Position numbers and translations under genes: made by a program
The notes under the pieces: model-generated
The model's input: the letters and a program-made list of their open reading frames with translations, nothing else
Database searches by the model: none
What the model was told of the DNA's origin: nothing
Assembly: GCF_009729545.1 (NCBI RefSeq)
Contig: NZ_WFIY01000004.1
Location: 222,001 to 286,000, forward strand
Reading direction: 5' to 3'
DNA from: Acidianus infernus
Lineage (GTDB): Archaea; Thermoproteota; Thermoprotei_A; Sulfolobales; Sulfolobaceae
Length of the DNA stretch: 64,000 bases
Shown here: piece after piece, positions 55,420 through 64,000 of the stretch
Numbering within the stretch: position 1 is the stretch's first letter
Layout: each line of letters begins with the position of its first letter

Positions 55420-56037
55420 TTATATATCTTCTGGAATTTTTGGTAAATCTATATAACTTTTTAAGAATAATCCTACCAAATCAAATAGCTTGGCAGAATT
55501 TTTCATTATTACGAAATCATTGCTTATTATTGTTAATTCGCTAGACATCACAGTCTTATCAGCTTTATTTACAGTTTTTGCATTTATGCCTCTTTTCCTG
55601 AGATTTGACGCTAACTCACCACTGTGGCTAATCTGTGAATCTAAAATTATTGTAAAAGATAGACCTAAAGCGTAACAAAATTCTGCGAATAAAATTAATA
55701 TATCTTCTATTCTATCATCTCCTTTCTTTGAACCTAAGCCTAAATCTCTTACGAAACCATCATCGCATATAAATGCCTCATCGTTATCTAGGGCATTTAA
55801 TATAGTTATTGCAACATTATAGCCGTCAATTACTACATTCTTTTCTAGGATCGTCTTTTCCTTTATTTCCTTAATTTCTTCGTCGGAATGGGTGCATCTA
55901 TAAAGAAGTAGTCTTTCCTTAAAAGAAAGAGAATATCTTCCAGTCACAAGGTCTAATGCGGGCTTTCTATTATATCCTCTATTTAACAAATATTTATAAT
56001 CAATGTATGCTTCTTTCAATTCCTTCCTTAATATCAT
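55420..56037 (-). CDS. DUF434-family protein with PIN/NYN-like domain
   Basis: 205 residues. The N-terminal part (EAYIDYKYLLNRGYNRKPAL, LVTGRYSLSFKERLLLYRCT) is the DUF434 signature. The C-terminal part has NVVIDGYNVAITILNALD and IILDSQISHSGELASNL, which resemble a PIN/NYN nuclease core with acidic residues. It could process RNA; the activity is untested as far as I know. Its first codons overlap the end of alaS by 38 bp, so it is translated from the same mRNA. Confidence 0.8.
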   Translation of the reverse strand: MILRKELKEAYIDYKYLLNRGYNRKPALDLVTGRYSLSFKERLLLYRCTHSDEEIKEIKEKTILEKNVVIDGYNVAITILNALDNDEAFICDDGFVRDLGLGSKKGDDRIEDILILFAEFCYALGLSFTIILDSQISHSGELASNLRKRGINAKTVNKADKTVMSSELTIISNDFVIMKNSAKLFDLVGLFLKSYIDLPKIPEDI

Positions 56038-58708
56038 TAATTATCTCTTCCCTTGATTTTCCTTCTAGCATCATGCTAACATAAGTTCCTTTTCCTCCTC
56101 CTTTTCCTCCCTTGTTTCTCAGAAAGCTTGCTAGCTCGTCTAACTTTAAGTCTTTACTAGATGCAATGTCTACAGTTTTCTTGCCTATAAATACTGCTAT
56201 AGTTTTACTACCTTGAGAAGTCAATTTTCTTAGTAAGTCTTTAACTATGTCTTCATCTATTATTTCTGGCAATATCTTCAAATTAATTCCATTAACTTTC
56301 TCTTCAATTACCTTACTTTCTACGTAACTTGAATACCAGTTCCTATACATTGATAAAGTTTCTTTAATTTCCTTCATTTCCTCTAATGTTCTCTTTAATC
56401 TTATTTCAACTTGTTCTGGTGAGGTTTCTAAATCCTCTGAGATTTTGTTTATTCTATCCTCAATACTTCTGGCATAATTTGAAACCATATCACCCGCAAC
56501 GTATTCCAATCTTATTACTCCGTCTTGTATTTTCTCTACGTTAATAATCTTTATTGCACCTATTTCACTTGTATTACTTACGTGAGTTCCGCCACAACTT
56601 TCTACGTCCCAATCCTTAATTTCTAATAGTCTAATAGTAGGCTTATTTACAACTCCACCTTCATATATGGAAACTCCAAAAGTCATTTCAGCTTTCATTC
56701 TATCCATTTCTATAGCTGTTACCGGTCTTCTATCATTTATCACATAATTAGCCATATCCTCAAGTTTCTTTATCTCTTCAGGAGTTAGCATCTTATAATG
56801 AGTAATGTCCAGCCTAGCCTTTTCTGGAGTTTTCTCTGCTCCAGCTTGCCAAACGTGTTCTCCAAGTAATTTCTTTGCAGCTGCCAGTATAACGTGAGTT
56901 GCAGTATGGTGTCTCATTAGCCTATATCTTCTTTGCCAGTCTATTTCGCCATAAACTTCTTCTCCAACATTAAGCTTTGCTTCCTTATCTAAAACATGAA
57001 CTACAACATCACTTACTTTTTGAGTATCTATTACGTGGTATTCTTCTCCACTCTTTGTCTTTATTATTCCAGAATCTCCCAGCTGTCCTCCTCCCTCTGG
57101 ATAAAACGTAGTCTTATCTAAAATTAAGAAGTTCTTATATACTCCAAGAACTTTGCCATTAAAGCTTCTCATATATTGATCTTTATAGTAAAGTTTGTTC
57201 GTTGGTTCAAACTTTTTAGCAAATTCTATTACGTCTGGCGTAAGTTTAGCCTTCTCTTTTTCTCCCTTAATTGGTGCTGATTGGTGTCTCTTTGCAACTA
57301 AAGCATAAAAGTTAAATGGAACGGAAATCTCTATTCCTTTCTTCTTCAGTTCTTCTGCAATTAAGTCTGGAGGAATTCCATTAGTGTCGTAAGTTTTTAT
57401 TAAATCTTCGGTGGTAATACTTCCTTTTTTAGCTAAAGTTGAAGCTACTGAAGGAACTTTTTGTAAGGTCTCTTCATACTTTTCTTGCTCATATTCTACA
57501 ACGTCTAGAATGTAATCTTTATTCTTAAGAAATTGCGGGAAATCTTCTTTCCAGAAGTTTATTTGTTCAAGAACTAAATCTTTTAATCTAACATCACTGC
57601 CTAAAATTTTCATTACGCGGAGAGATCTCCTTATTAATAATCTTCCTAGATATCCTTCACCGGAATTTGAAGGTACAAGTCCATCAGCTAACATTAGTGC
57701 AATAGTTTTAGTGTGGTCTAAAACTTGGAAAACTCTTGCTGCTCTTGTAAGTTCCTTTTCTACTTCTTCTTTCTTCAATCCTAGCGCCTTAGCGACCATC
57801 TCTCTATGATGTGTTATAGTTAATGGATTGTCTGGGTCAATTCTACCAGCAAATCTGGCCGCGGTCTTTAGCATTTCCTCATCTACGTAAGGTTGATCTA
57901 ATTTTTTAAAGAATGTGTAAACTAAATTTCCGTAAATAGCATGAAACGCTGTAGGAGTCTTTTGAGTAAACCAGGCTATTCTTTCTATTCCATATCCTGT
58001 ATCGACTATTTTTAATTTTAATGGAACGTATTCACCATTAATTACTTGATACTGCATAAATACTAAGGTAGCTAATTCTAATCCACCAACAGTAACCTCA
58101 AACGACGGCCCGGCATTTCCTCCCCCTTCCCACCATGATTCTTTAAAAGTTAGAAGTTCTTCTGGAATTTTCAATTCTTCAGTAAAGAATTCCTTTGCCA
58201 ACCCAACAGTCTCATCTTTCCAGTATACGAACTTGTCTGGGTAGTTAAAGGCGTGATGCCCTCCCATCTCGAACGTTGTTAAATGTCTTCCGAATGTTAT
58301 TCCGACGTTATCAACGTCTTCTAACCTTATACAAGGTTGAGATACTACTAATGGATTTGCAGGAGGTTGAACCATTCCGCTAGTTACATGAGGCTGAAAA
58401 TCAACAATACTTGCTATTGTTAGGTATAAGTCATCTCTCCACCTAGCTAAAACCGGCTTTGGTGGTATAATAGTATGTCCATGTTTGTGAAAGAATTCTA
58501 AGAATTTTTTTCTAGCTTCACTAACGCTAAGGTTTAGTTTTCCTATGTTTGAATCGAGAAAAGTATAGTCAGTGCATGGTATATCAGCACAATTATCTCT
58601 GTTTCCGTCGGTAGTCCAGAATGGAGTTTTACATGATACGCACTGCTTTCTTACATAGTGATTCTCTAAGAAGAATTTTAACCTATATTCGTTCTCGTCT
58701 ACTTTCAT
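56000..58708 (-). CDS. alaS: Alanyl-tRNA synthetase
   Basis: 902 residues. After an archaeal N-terminal zinc-like module (CVSCKTPFWTTDGNRDNCAD) come the class II catalytic core (FEMGGHHAFNYPDKFV, then GIERIAWFTQK), the editing domain (RHHTATHVILAAAKKLLGEH and CGGTHVSNTSEIG) and a C-Ala region. I chose ATG 58708 (MKVDENEYRLKFF), which fits the archaeal family; the ATG at 58723 would add five residues. It lies between the ribosomal stalk operon and the DUF434 gene. Confidence 0.96.
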   Translation of the reverse strand: MKVDENEYRLKFFLENHYVRKQCVSCKTPFWTTDGNRDNCADIPCTDYTFLDSNIGKLNLSVSEARKKFLEFFHKHGHTIIPPKPVLARWRDDLYLTIASIVDFQPHVTSGMVQPPANPLVVSQPCIRLEDVDNVGITFGRHLTTFEMGGHHAFNYPDKFVYWKDETVGLAKEFFTEELKIPEELLTFKESWWEGGGNAGPSFEVTVGGLELATLVFMQYQVINGEYVPLKLKIVDTGYGIERIAWFTQKTPTAFHAIYGNLVYTFFKKLDQPYVDEEMLKTAARFAGRIDPDNPLTITHHREMVAKALGLKKEEVEKELTRAARVFQVLDHTKTIALMLADGLVPSNSGEGYLGRLLIRRSLRVMKILGSDVRLKDLVLEQINFWKEDFPQFLKNKDYILDVVEYEQEKYEETLQKVPSVASTLAKKGSITTEDLIKTYDTNGIPPDLIAEELKKKGIEISVPFNFYALVAKRHQSAPIKGEKEKAKLTPDVIEFAKKFEPTNKLYYKDQYMRSFNGKVLGVYKNFLILDKTTFYPEGGGQLGDSGIIKTKSGEEYHVIDTQKVSDVVVHVLDKEAKLNVGEEVYGEIDWQRRYRLMRHHTATHVILAAAKKLLGEHVWQAGAEKTPEKARLDITHYKMLTPEEIKKLEDMANYVINDRRPVTAIEMDRMKAEMTFGVSIYEGGVVNKPTIRLLEIKDWDVESCGGTHVSNTSEIGAIKIINVEKIQDGVIRLEYVAGDMVSNYARSIEDRINKISEDLETSPEQVEIRLKRTLEEMKEIKETLSMYRNWYSSYVESKVIEEKVNGINLKILPEIIDEDIVKDLLRKLTSQGSKTIAVFIGKKTVDIASSKDLKLDELASFLRNKGGKGGGKGTYVSMMLEGKSREEIINDIKEGIERSIH

Positions 58709-58768
58709 CCTATAACAAAACAAGAAAACAAGAATTAAAGACTAATGTAGAATAATCAAAAAAAGTTT

Positions 58769-59086
<318 letters not shown>

Positions 59087-59129
59087 TTTTAATCATCTTC
59101 ATCTTATTAAGAGGAATTTAAAAGCTTTG

Positions 59130-60131
<1,002 letters not shown>

Positions 60132-60137
60132 TTTTTA

Positions 60138-60794
60138 TCACTTAAGTTTAATTTCTACTGGTTTACCCATTGTAGTTTTCACATATATAGCTCTTATTAT
60201 CGAAGGTGACCTTATTTTACCTTCTATTGCTGTTAATACTGCGTTAGCGTTTTCAGCTAAATCTTCTGGTTTTTGATCTTCCGTGCCTATGAATATTTGA
60301 GTATGAGGTTGATCTTTTGTCTTAACTATTGTGGTGTGTTTAAATCTTATAATATATTCTGCGACATCTGATGTAGAAGGTAAAGGAGTCGGAAACTTAC
60401 CTCTTGGTCCTAAAGCTGGACCTAATATCCTTCCAGCTAAGGCCATTGATTCAGAAGAGATTAAGAACCAGTCATTTTGTCTTGCGTACTTCTTAATTAT
60501 TCTTTTTTGACCCATAAGTTTTTGTAACTCTTCCTTAGTTAATATTACATTTGGTTCCGCTTTCTTTGCAGATTCTAATTGTTCGAAAGATGGAATAACT
60601 AGAACTTTCTTAACTTTAGATGGGACTTTAGGCAAAACTACCATTTCCCTAAGTTTTACGTCTCCTTTTTTCATGTCAACATCTTTAAAAGTTACTATTA
60701 AGTCTACGCTTTGAGTGAATTTTCTTTTAGGATTATTTTTCTCTGATAATGCCTCTTTTAACCCCTCTATTAGATTATCTTTTGGAACTATCAT
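60138..60794 (-). CDS. rpl1: Ribosomal protein L1
   Basis: 218 residues from ATG 60794 (MIVPKDNLIEGLKEAL). GPALGPRGKFPTPLP is the L1 signature. The earlier codon at 60815 would overlap L11 and add seven residues. L1 proteins often repress their own mRNA by binding an L1-site mimic; I did not find a clear mimic here. Confidence 0.95.
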   Translation of the reverse strand: MIVPKDNLIEGLKEALSEKNNPKRKFTQSVDLIVTFKDVDMKKGDVKLREMVVLPKVPSKVKKVLVIPSFEQLESAKKAEPNVILTKEELQKLMGQKRIIKKYARQNDWFLISSESMALAGRILGPALGPRGKFPTPLPSTSDVAEYIIRFKHTTIVKTKDQPHTQIFIGTEDQKPEDLAENANAVLTAIEGKIRSPSIIRAIYVKTTMGKPVEIKLK

Positions 60795-60799
60795 GACTA

Positions 60800-61306
60800 T
60801 TACGCCTTGTTCCACTTTTCCTCATATTTTGAAAAAAGTTCGTCATATTTTCCTTCGTCTATCTCATTTATAAGCTCTTTTGGATCCTTTTTATCTACTG
60901 TTAAGCCAATCTGCCTAGCAGTTCCTAGTATTGACTTTACTGCAGCCTTAAGAGTTTTTGCAGTAAGGGATGGTTTCTTTGTTATTGCAACATCTATAAT
61001 ATCCTCTAAGCTAACGTTTCCGATTTTTTTATGCGCTGGATCTCCGGAAGGTGCTTCAGCACCTGCTTTTTTAAGTAATAGAGAAGAAGTTGTGGGTATA
61101 CCTACCGATATTTCAAATTCCTTTGTATCTAGGTCAACATCTATTGTTACTGGTACTGTCATTCCCTTAAATTGTGCAGTAGCTTCGTTTATCTTTTTAA
61201 CTACCTCACCTACGTTTAATTTTAATTGAGATAGTGTTGGTCCTAAAGGTGGTCCAGGTTTAACATTACCACCTTCTACTACTATTTTTATGGTTTTCTT
61301 GGGCAT
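60800..61306 (-). CDS. rpl11: Ribosomal protein L11
   Basis: 168 residues. VEGGNVKPGPPLGPTLSQLK and ILGTARQIGLTVDKK are standard. It forms the GTPase-associated centre with 23S rRNA. It lies 12 bp after the Spt5 gene and 5 bp before the L1 start. Confidence 0.96.
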   Translation of the reverse strand: MPKKTIKIVVEGGNVKPGPPLGPTLSQLKLNVGEVVKKINEATAQFKGMTVPVTIDVDLDTKEFEISVGIPTTSSLLLKKAGAEAPSGDPAHKKIGNVSLEDIIDVAITKKPSLTAKTLKAAVKSILGTARQIGLTVDKKDPKELINEIDEGKYDELFSKYEEKWNKA

Positions 61307-61318
61307 GAATTCATCACC

Positions 61319-61777
61319 TTAAGTTTTTTTCACGGGTTTAACTTGATCTACGGGTATAGTTACTTGTAATGGGAAAGCGGATTCTAAAATATTTAACACT
61401 ACCTCTCCCTTTCCTTCAGTAACTTTTACAACTTGAGCTTGCATTCCTCTAAATGGACCAGAAACTACTTCTACTAGGTCTCCTTCCTTTATTGTTGGAC
61501 CAGTAACTTTCTTAGACACCATCTTTACTATATCGTCTTTAGGTACTAGTCCTTGAGCTATTCCTCTAACGTGTCTTATGCCAGCGATTAGTAACTTAAC
61601 TACGTGGGGCCCAGAAGCTTCAACTATTACATAACCTTTAAGACCAGGAGGTACAATTATTGAATATATTTCTGGAATATTATTAGTTTTAGCTCTCTCC
61701 TCAAGCATAAGCCCTACGCTGACTTCTTGTCCTCCAGTAACTTTTACTGCATAATAGTTTCTGATCTTTGACTCCAT
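61319..61777 (-). CDS. spt5: Transcription elongation factor Spt5 (NusG)
   Basis: 152 residues. The NGN domain (YAVKVTGGQEVSVGLMLEER) binds the RNA polymerase clamp; the KOW domain (KEGDLVEVVSGPFRGMQAQV) contacts RNA or ribosome. GAGGTGA lies 4 nt before the ATG. The position between secE and rpl11 is conserved in archaea and bacteria. Confidence 0.96.
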   Translation of the reverse strand: MESKIRNYYAVKVTGGQEVSVGLMLEERAKTNNIPEIYSIIVPPGLKGYVIVEASGPHVVKLLIAGIRHVRGIAQGLVPKDDIVKMVSKKVTGPTIKEGDLVEVVSGPFRGMQAQVVKVTEGKGEVVLNILESAFPLQVTIPVDQVKPVKKT

Positions 61778-61786
61778 TAACTCACC

Positions 61787-61963
61787 TCAGATTATAAACG
61801 CCAAGACTAATTGTATCAAGTAAGCTAAAAGTCCTACGAAAGCCATTACTATAAGTGTTACCTTTAAGTACATGCTAAAAGTATCTTTATCTGGCTTTTT
61901 AGCGACAGTTGTTATTCTTTTCCAATCCTCTGGCAATTTCTTTATTCTTTCTAGTATATTCAT
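61787..61963 (-). CDS. secE: SecE (Sec61 gamma) translocase subunit
   Basis: A 58-residue single-pass membrane protein. The amphipathic N-terminal helix (ILERIKKLPEDWKRITTVAK) with the conserved KPD motif is followed by a membrane helix (VTLIVMAFVGLLAYLIQLVL). It clamps SecY in the translocation channel. It stops 10 nt before the spt5 start codon. Confidence 0.9.
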   Translation of the reverse strand: MNILERIKKLPEDWKRITTVAKKPDKDTFSMYLKVTLIVMAFVGLLAYLIQLVLAFII

Positions 61964-61995
61964 ACACTCATATTTTAGGATTGAGTAAATTAACT

Positions 61996-63120
61996 TTAAC
62001 TAAAAATTCTCTCGATAAACCAATCTACACTAAAAGGAATTAAATCGTCATAATTCTGTCCAGTTCCTAAGAAGATTACTGGTTTTTTTAATTCGTACGC
62101 TAAAGATAAAACAACTCCGCCTTTTGCGTCAGCGTCAACTTTTGTTAATATTACACCGTCATAATCTACGACGTTCTCAAAATATTTTGCTTGCTCTAGC
62201 GCGTCGTTGCCTGCCAATGCGTCTATTACTAATAACTTTAAGTTAGGTTTTGAGATTCTTACTATTCTTTTCAATTCCTCTGTTAAATCCTTATCAACAT
62301 GCATTCTTCCTGCAGTATCAATAAGGACTACGTCTATTCCCCTACTTTTTGCTGCTTGAATTGCGTCAAAGGCTACAGATGCAGGATCTCCACCATATTT
62401 ACCTTTAACTAGTGGTATTTCCAGTTTTTGGCAATGTATTGCAAGCTGTTCTTGAGCTGCTGCTCTAAAAGTGTCGGAAGCGGAGACTATTACTTTGAGT
62501 CCGGCTTTTTTTAACATATATGCAACTTTTGCAATAGTTGTAGTTTTACCTACTCCATTAACTCCGAAGAACATTATAACATAGGGTTTGGGAGATCTTT
62601 TAATTTCCTCTATTAGATTTCTTTCAAATCTGTTTTTCTCTAAAATTTCTGTTATAGAATTTTTTAATGATTTTTTTACTAACTCATCTAAATCTTCACT
62701 TCTGTTTACTTTTTTACCTATCAACGATGATTTAAGATCCTCTAGGATTTTATCAGTAACTTCTAGGCTAACATCACTTTCTAATAATTCTATTCTAAGT
62801 TCTTCAATAATATCATCAACGTCGTCTTCTTTTATTTCTCTATATTTAAAGATATTGAAGATATTCAGCTTACTACCTATACCTACTTTTTCCTTAGTTG
62901 GAGATTCTTCCTTCTTTCCGCTCGTTTCGTTCTTTATTTCTTCTATCTTATTTTGTTCATTAGACTTCTGTTCAAGCTGCGAAGAAGGCTGTTGAGCTTC
63001 TTGCGTTACAGGTTTAGAATTTGATAAAGTCGGTTGTTGTTCTTCAGATTTTTCTTCTCCTTTTTGTCTAAGTTTTTCTGTAAAGGAAGAAAAAGCCTTT
63101 TTTAACTTTTCGAAACAAAT
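61996..63120 (-). CDS. ftsY: FtsY, signal recognition particle receptor
   Basis: About 374 residues. A charged, flexible N-terminal region rich in Glu, Gln and Lys (about residues 20-85) precedes the NG domain, with GVNGVGKTTTIAK (G1), VLIDTAGRMHVDK (G3) and LTKVDADAKGG (G4). It receives ribosome-SRP complexes at the membrane. The frame runs up to 63120 and starts with FEKLKKAFSSFTEKL, the usual FtsY opening, but no ATG, GTG or TTG is in frame. The codons before it are ATT-TGT; TTG 63118 sits well behind GGTGA but in another frame. Either ATT 63120 starts, or one base is inserted at 63112. Confidence 0.9.
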   Translation of the reverse strand: MCFEKLKKAFSSFTEKLRQKGEEKSEEQQPTLSNSKPVTQEAQQPSSQLEQKSNEQNKIEEIKNETSGKKEESPTKEKVGIGSKLNIFNIFKYREIKEDDVDDIIEELRIELLESDVSLEVTDKILEDLKSSLIGKKVNRSEDLDELVKKSLKNSITEILEKNRFERNLIEEIKRSPKPYVIMFFGVNGVGKTTTIAKVAYMLKKAGLKVIVSASDTFRAAAQEQLAIHCQKLEIPLVKGKYGGDPASVAFDAIQAAKSRGIDVVLIDTAGRMHVDKDLTEELKRIVRISKPNLKLLVIDALAGNDALEQAKYFENVVDYDGVILTKVDADAKGGVVLSLAYELKKPVIFLGTGQNYDDLIPFSVDWFIERIFS

Positions 63121-63563
63121 TATTCACCTTTTTGTTGAGCTTGCGCTTGAATCTGGTTTAATATATCTATTATTTGGTCATATGCCGCTTTACTCTCTGC
63201 AAGCTTCTTATCTAGTCCTGCTGATGCTTCTTTTAGCTCGTTTTCCCTGTCATCTAAAATTTTTAATGCTGTATCCATATCAACCTCTACATAATATGAC
63301 AAGCCTAAATAAACTAAAACTTTTTGGGGCGGTTGATTATTAATCTTAAACATAAGGTATCCTTTCTTATCCGATGATACTAGCATTTCTTGTTGAGTTT
63401 TTAGTTCTTGTATAGAAGCTTTAGCGGCTTCAATTGAAGCTACAGAATCTAGTATTTCTGCCCTAGCTGCCGAGAGATCATCTATTTGTTTCTTTAAGAG
63501 TTGAGCTTGTGCTAATAAGTCATCTAAAGATATTACTACTTTATTCTCTTGCTGATCGGACAT
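63120..63563 (-). CDS. pfdA: Prefoldin alpha subunit
   Basis: 147 residues. Two long coiled-coil helices (AQAQLLKKQIDDLSAARAEI and the final KAAYDQIIDILNQIQAQAQQ-like stretch) frame a central beta-hairpin region (VLVYLGLSYYVEVDMDTALK). It is a hexameric chaperone that hands proteins to the thermosome. It lies between L18a and ftsY, as in other Sulfolobales. Confidence 0.93.
   Translation of the reverse strand: MSDQQENKVVISLDDLLAQAQLLKKQIDDLSAARAEILDSVASIEAAKASIQELKTQQEMLVSSDKKGYLMFKINNQPPQKVLVYLGLSYYVEVDMDTALKILDDRENELKEASAGLDKKLAESKAAYDQIIDILNQIQAQAQQKGE
63124..63128 (-). promoter_or_regulatory. GGTGA ribosome site before ftsY
   Basis: The motif lies inside the last codons of the prefoldin gene. 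Its spacing is 5 nt to TTG 63118 (wrong frame) and 3 nt to ATT 63120 (right frame). Confidence 0.5.
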
Positions 63564-63569
63564 GATTTA

Positions 63570-63833
63570 TCACATTAAAATAATCTTGTCTAGCTTAGCA
63601 ATATCTTTTATTCTCCTATCTGGAACTTCGTCCAACGGAATTTCCTTAATTTCTTCGATCTTGATATTATGTCTCTTTATTTTATTTTTACTTCCAAAAT
63701 ATGCATAAATGTACTCTGCAGCCTGTTTTTCATTTAATGCTCTAACAAATTTTATAAATTTCTGCCTTGTTGGGAATCTACTTTCGTTGAATAGTGCAGT
63801 ACCTTTTACCATGTAAACTTTAATCTCCTCCAT
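63570..63833 (-). CDS. rpl18a: Ribosomal protein L18a/LX
   Basis: 87 residues from ATG 63833 (MEEIKVYMVKGTALF). NESRFPTRQKFIKFVRALNE is the family signature. GGTGAG, formed by the last codons of the aIF6 gene, is the ribosome site; the GTG at 63842 overlaps it and is not preferred. Confidence 0.92.
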   Translation of the reverse strand: MEEIKVYMVKGTALFNESRFPTRQKFIKFVRALNEKQAAEYIYAYFGSKNKIKRHNIKIEEIKEIPLDEVPDRRIKDIAKLDKIILM

Positions 63834-63838
63834 CTCAC

Positions 63839-64000
63839 TCACCTAAAGCTTTCTGAATTCTTAAAATCTCTGGTCCAGTAGTAGATGAACCAACTAATAT
63901 TCCTTTATCATTTGCCACTAGGCCGCTTCTAACAAAGGCACTACCGAAATTTACCGTGCCTATATCTATGTTAATTTTGAATAGTTTAGATAGTTCCTTT
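63839..64000 (-). CDS. Translation initiation factor aIF6, C-terminal end
   Basis: The last 53 codons of the gene; the start lies beyond the window. GTVNFGSAFVRSGLVANDKG and VGSSTTGPEILRIQKALGE match the last repeat of the aIF6 pentein fold. It keeps ribosomal subunits apart. It is directly upstream of rpl18a in the translation operon. Confidence 0.9.

Noticed and set aside
62588..62995. Ser/Leu-rich plus-strand ORF antisense to ftsY
   Set aside because: It is the complement of the acidic N-terminal region of FtsY and has no independent support.

Overview
The window comes from a thermoacidophilic crenarchaeon of the order Sulfolobales. The base composition is AT-rich. There is a cdvA-cdvB-cdvC (ESCRT-III/Vps4) cell-division cluster plus a second CdvB paralogue, archaeal RNA polymerase subunit K, archaeal ribosomal proteins and archaeal-type isoprenoid genes, two intron-containing tRNAs, GGTGA-type Shine-Dalgarno motifs, and an acylphosphatase and indole-glycerol-phosphate synthase that closely match the Sulfolobus proteins I remember. 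Low GC would fit Acidianus or a related genus, but I cannot fix the genus. All functional names rest on reading motifs and on recalled family features; no search was run.

Layout. 0-8.2 kb: aspartate kinase (cut by the window edge) and threonine synthase, a UbiD-type decarboxylase, a CdvB paralogue, PEP synthase, a Cys-rich zinc protein and inositol-phosphate synthase. 8.2-16 kb: acylphosphatase, then a tightly coupled trpB-A-D-F-E-G-C operon followed by an aspartate-type aminotransferase. 16-22 kb: ValS, a geranylgeranyl-reductase-like flavoprotein, several uncharacterised small proteins and an Ogg-type DNA glycosylase. 22-31 kb: serine biosynthesis pair, rpoK, a type IA topoisomerase, the cdv cluster with a small divergent membrane protein, and enolase. 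31-37 kb: signal peptidase and the glycine cleavage genes (gcvPB-gcvPA divergent from gcvT-gcvH), a PAC2-family protein and an Hsp20-like protein. 37-42 kb: AbrB-PhoU regulator and sufC-sufB-sufD. 42-46 kb: the only accessory stretch. 46-55 kb: pgk-gap-usp, glyA, then the mevalonate cluster (HMG-CoA synthase, thiolase-like protein, DUF35 protein, HMG-CoA reductase) and a pyruvoyl decarboxylase. 55-64 kb: tRNA-Arg, DUF434 protein, AlaS, ribosomal stalk genes L12-P0-L1-L11, Spt5, SecE, FtsY, prefoldin alpha, L18a and the end of aIF6.

Most genes are central metabolism and information processing. The unusual material lies in the accessory stretch and in translation starts. Between tRNA-Met and tRNA-Thr there are decayed genes, a two-gene unit encoding a retropepsin-like protease and a triple-repeat protein, and a 157-bp insertion (44907-45063). 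That insertion follows a GTTTAA target, ends in a second GTTTAA, carries what looks like the 3' tail and guide-RNA scaffold of a TnpB element but no tnpB, and its removal on paper restores a reading frame. Four housekeeping genes (ppsA, the type IA topoisomerase, pgk, ftsY) have no ATG/GTG/TTG where their conserved N-termini must begin. The thiolase-like protein in the mevalonate operon has Asp and Tyr where the family has its nucleophilic Cys and GHP-motif His.
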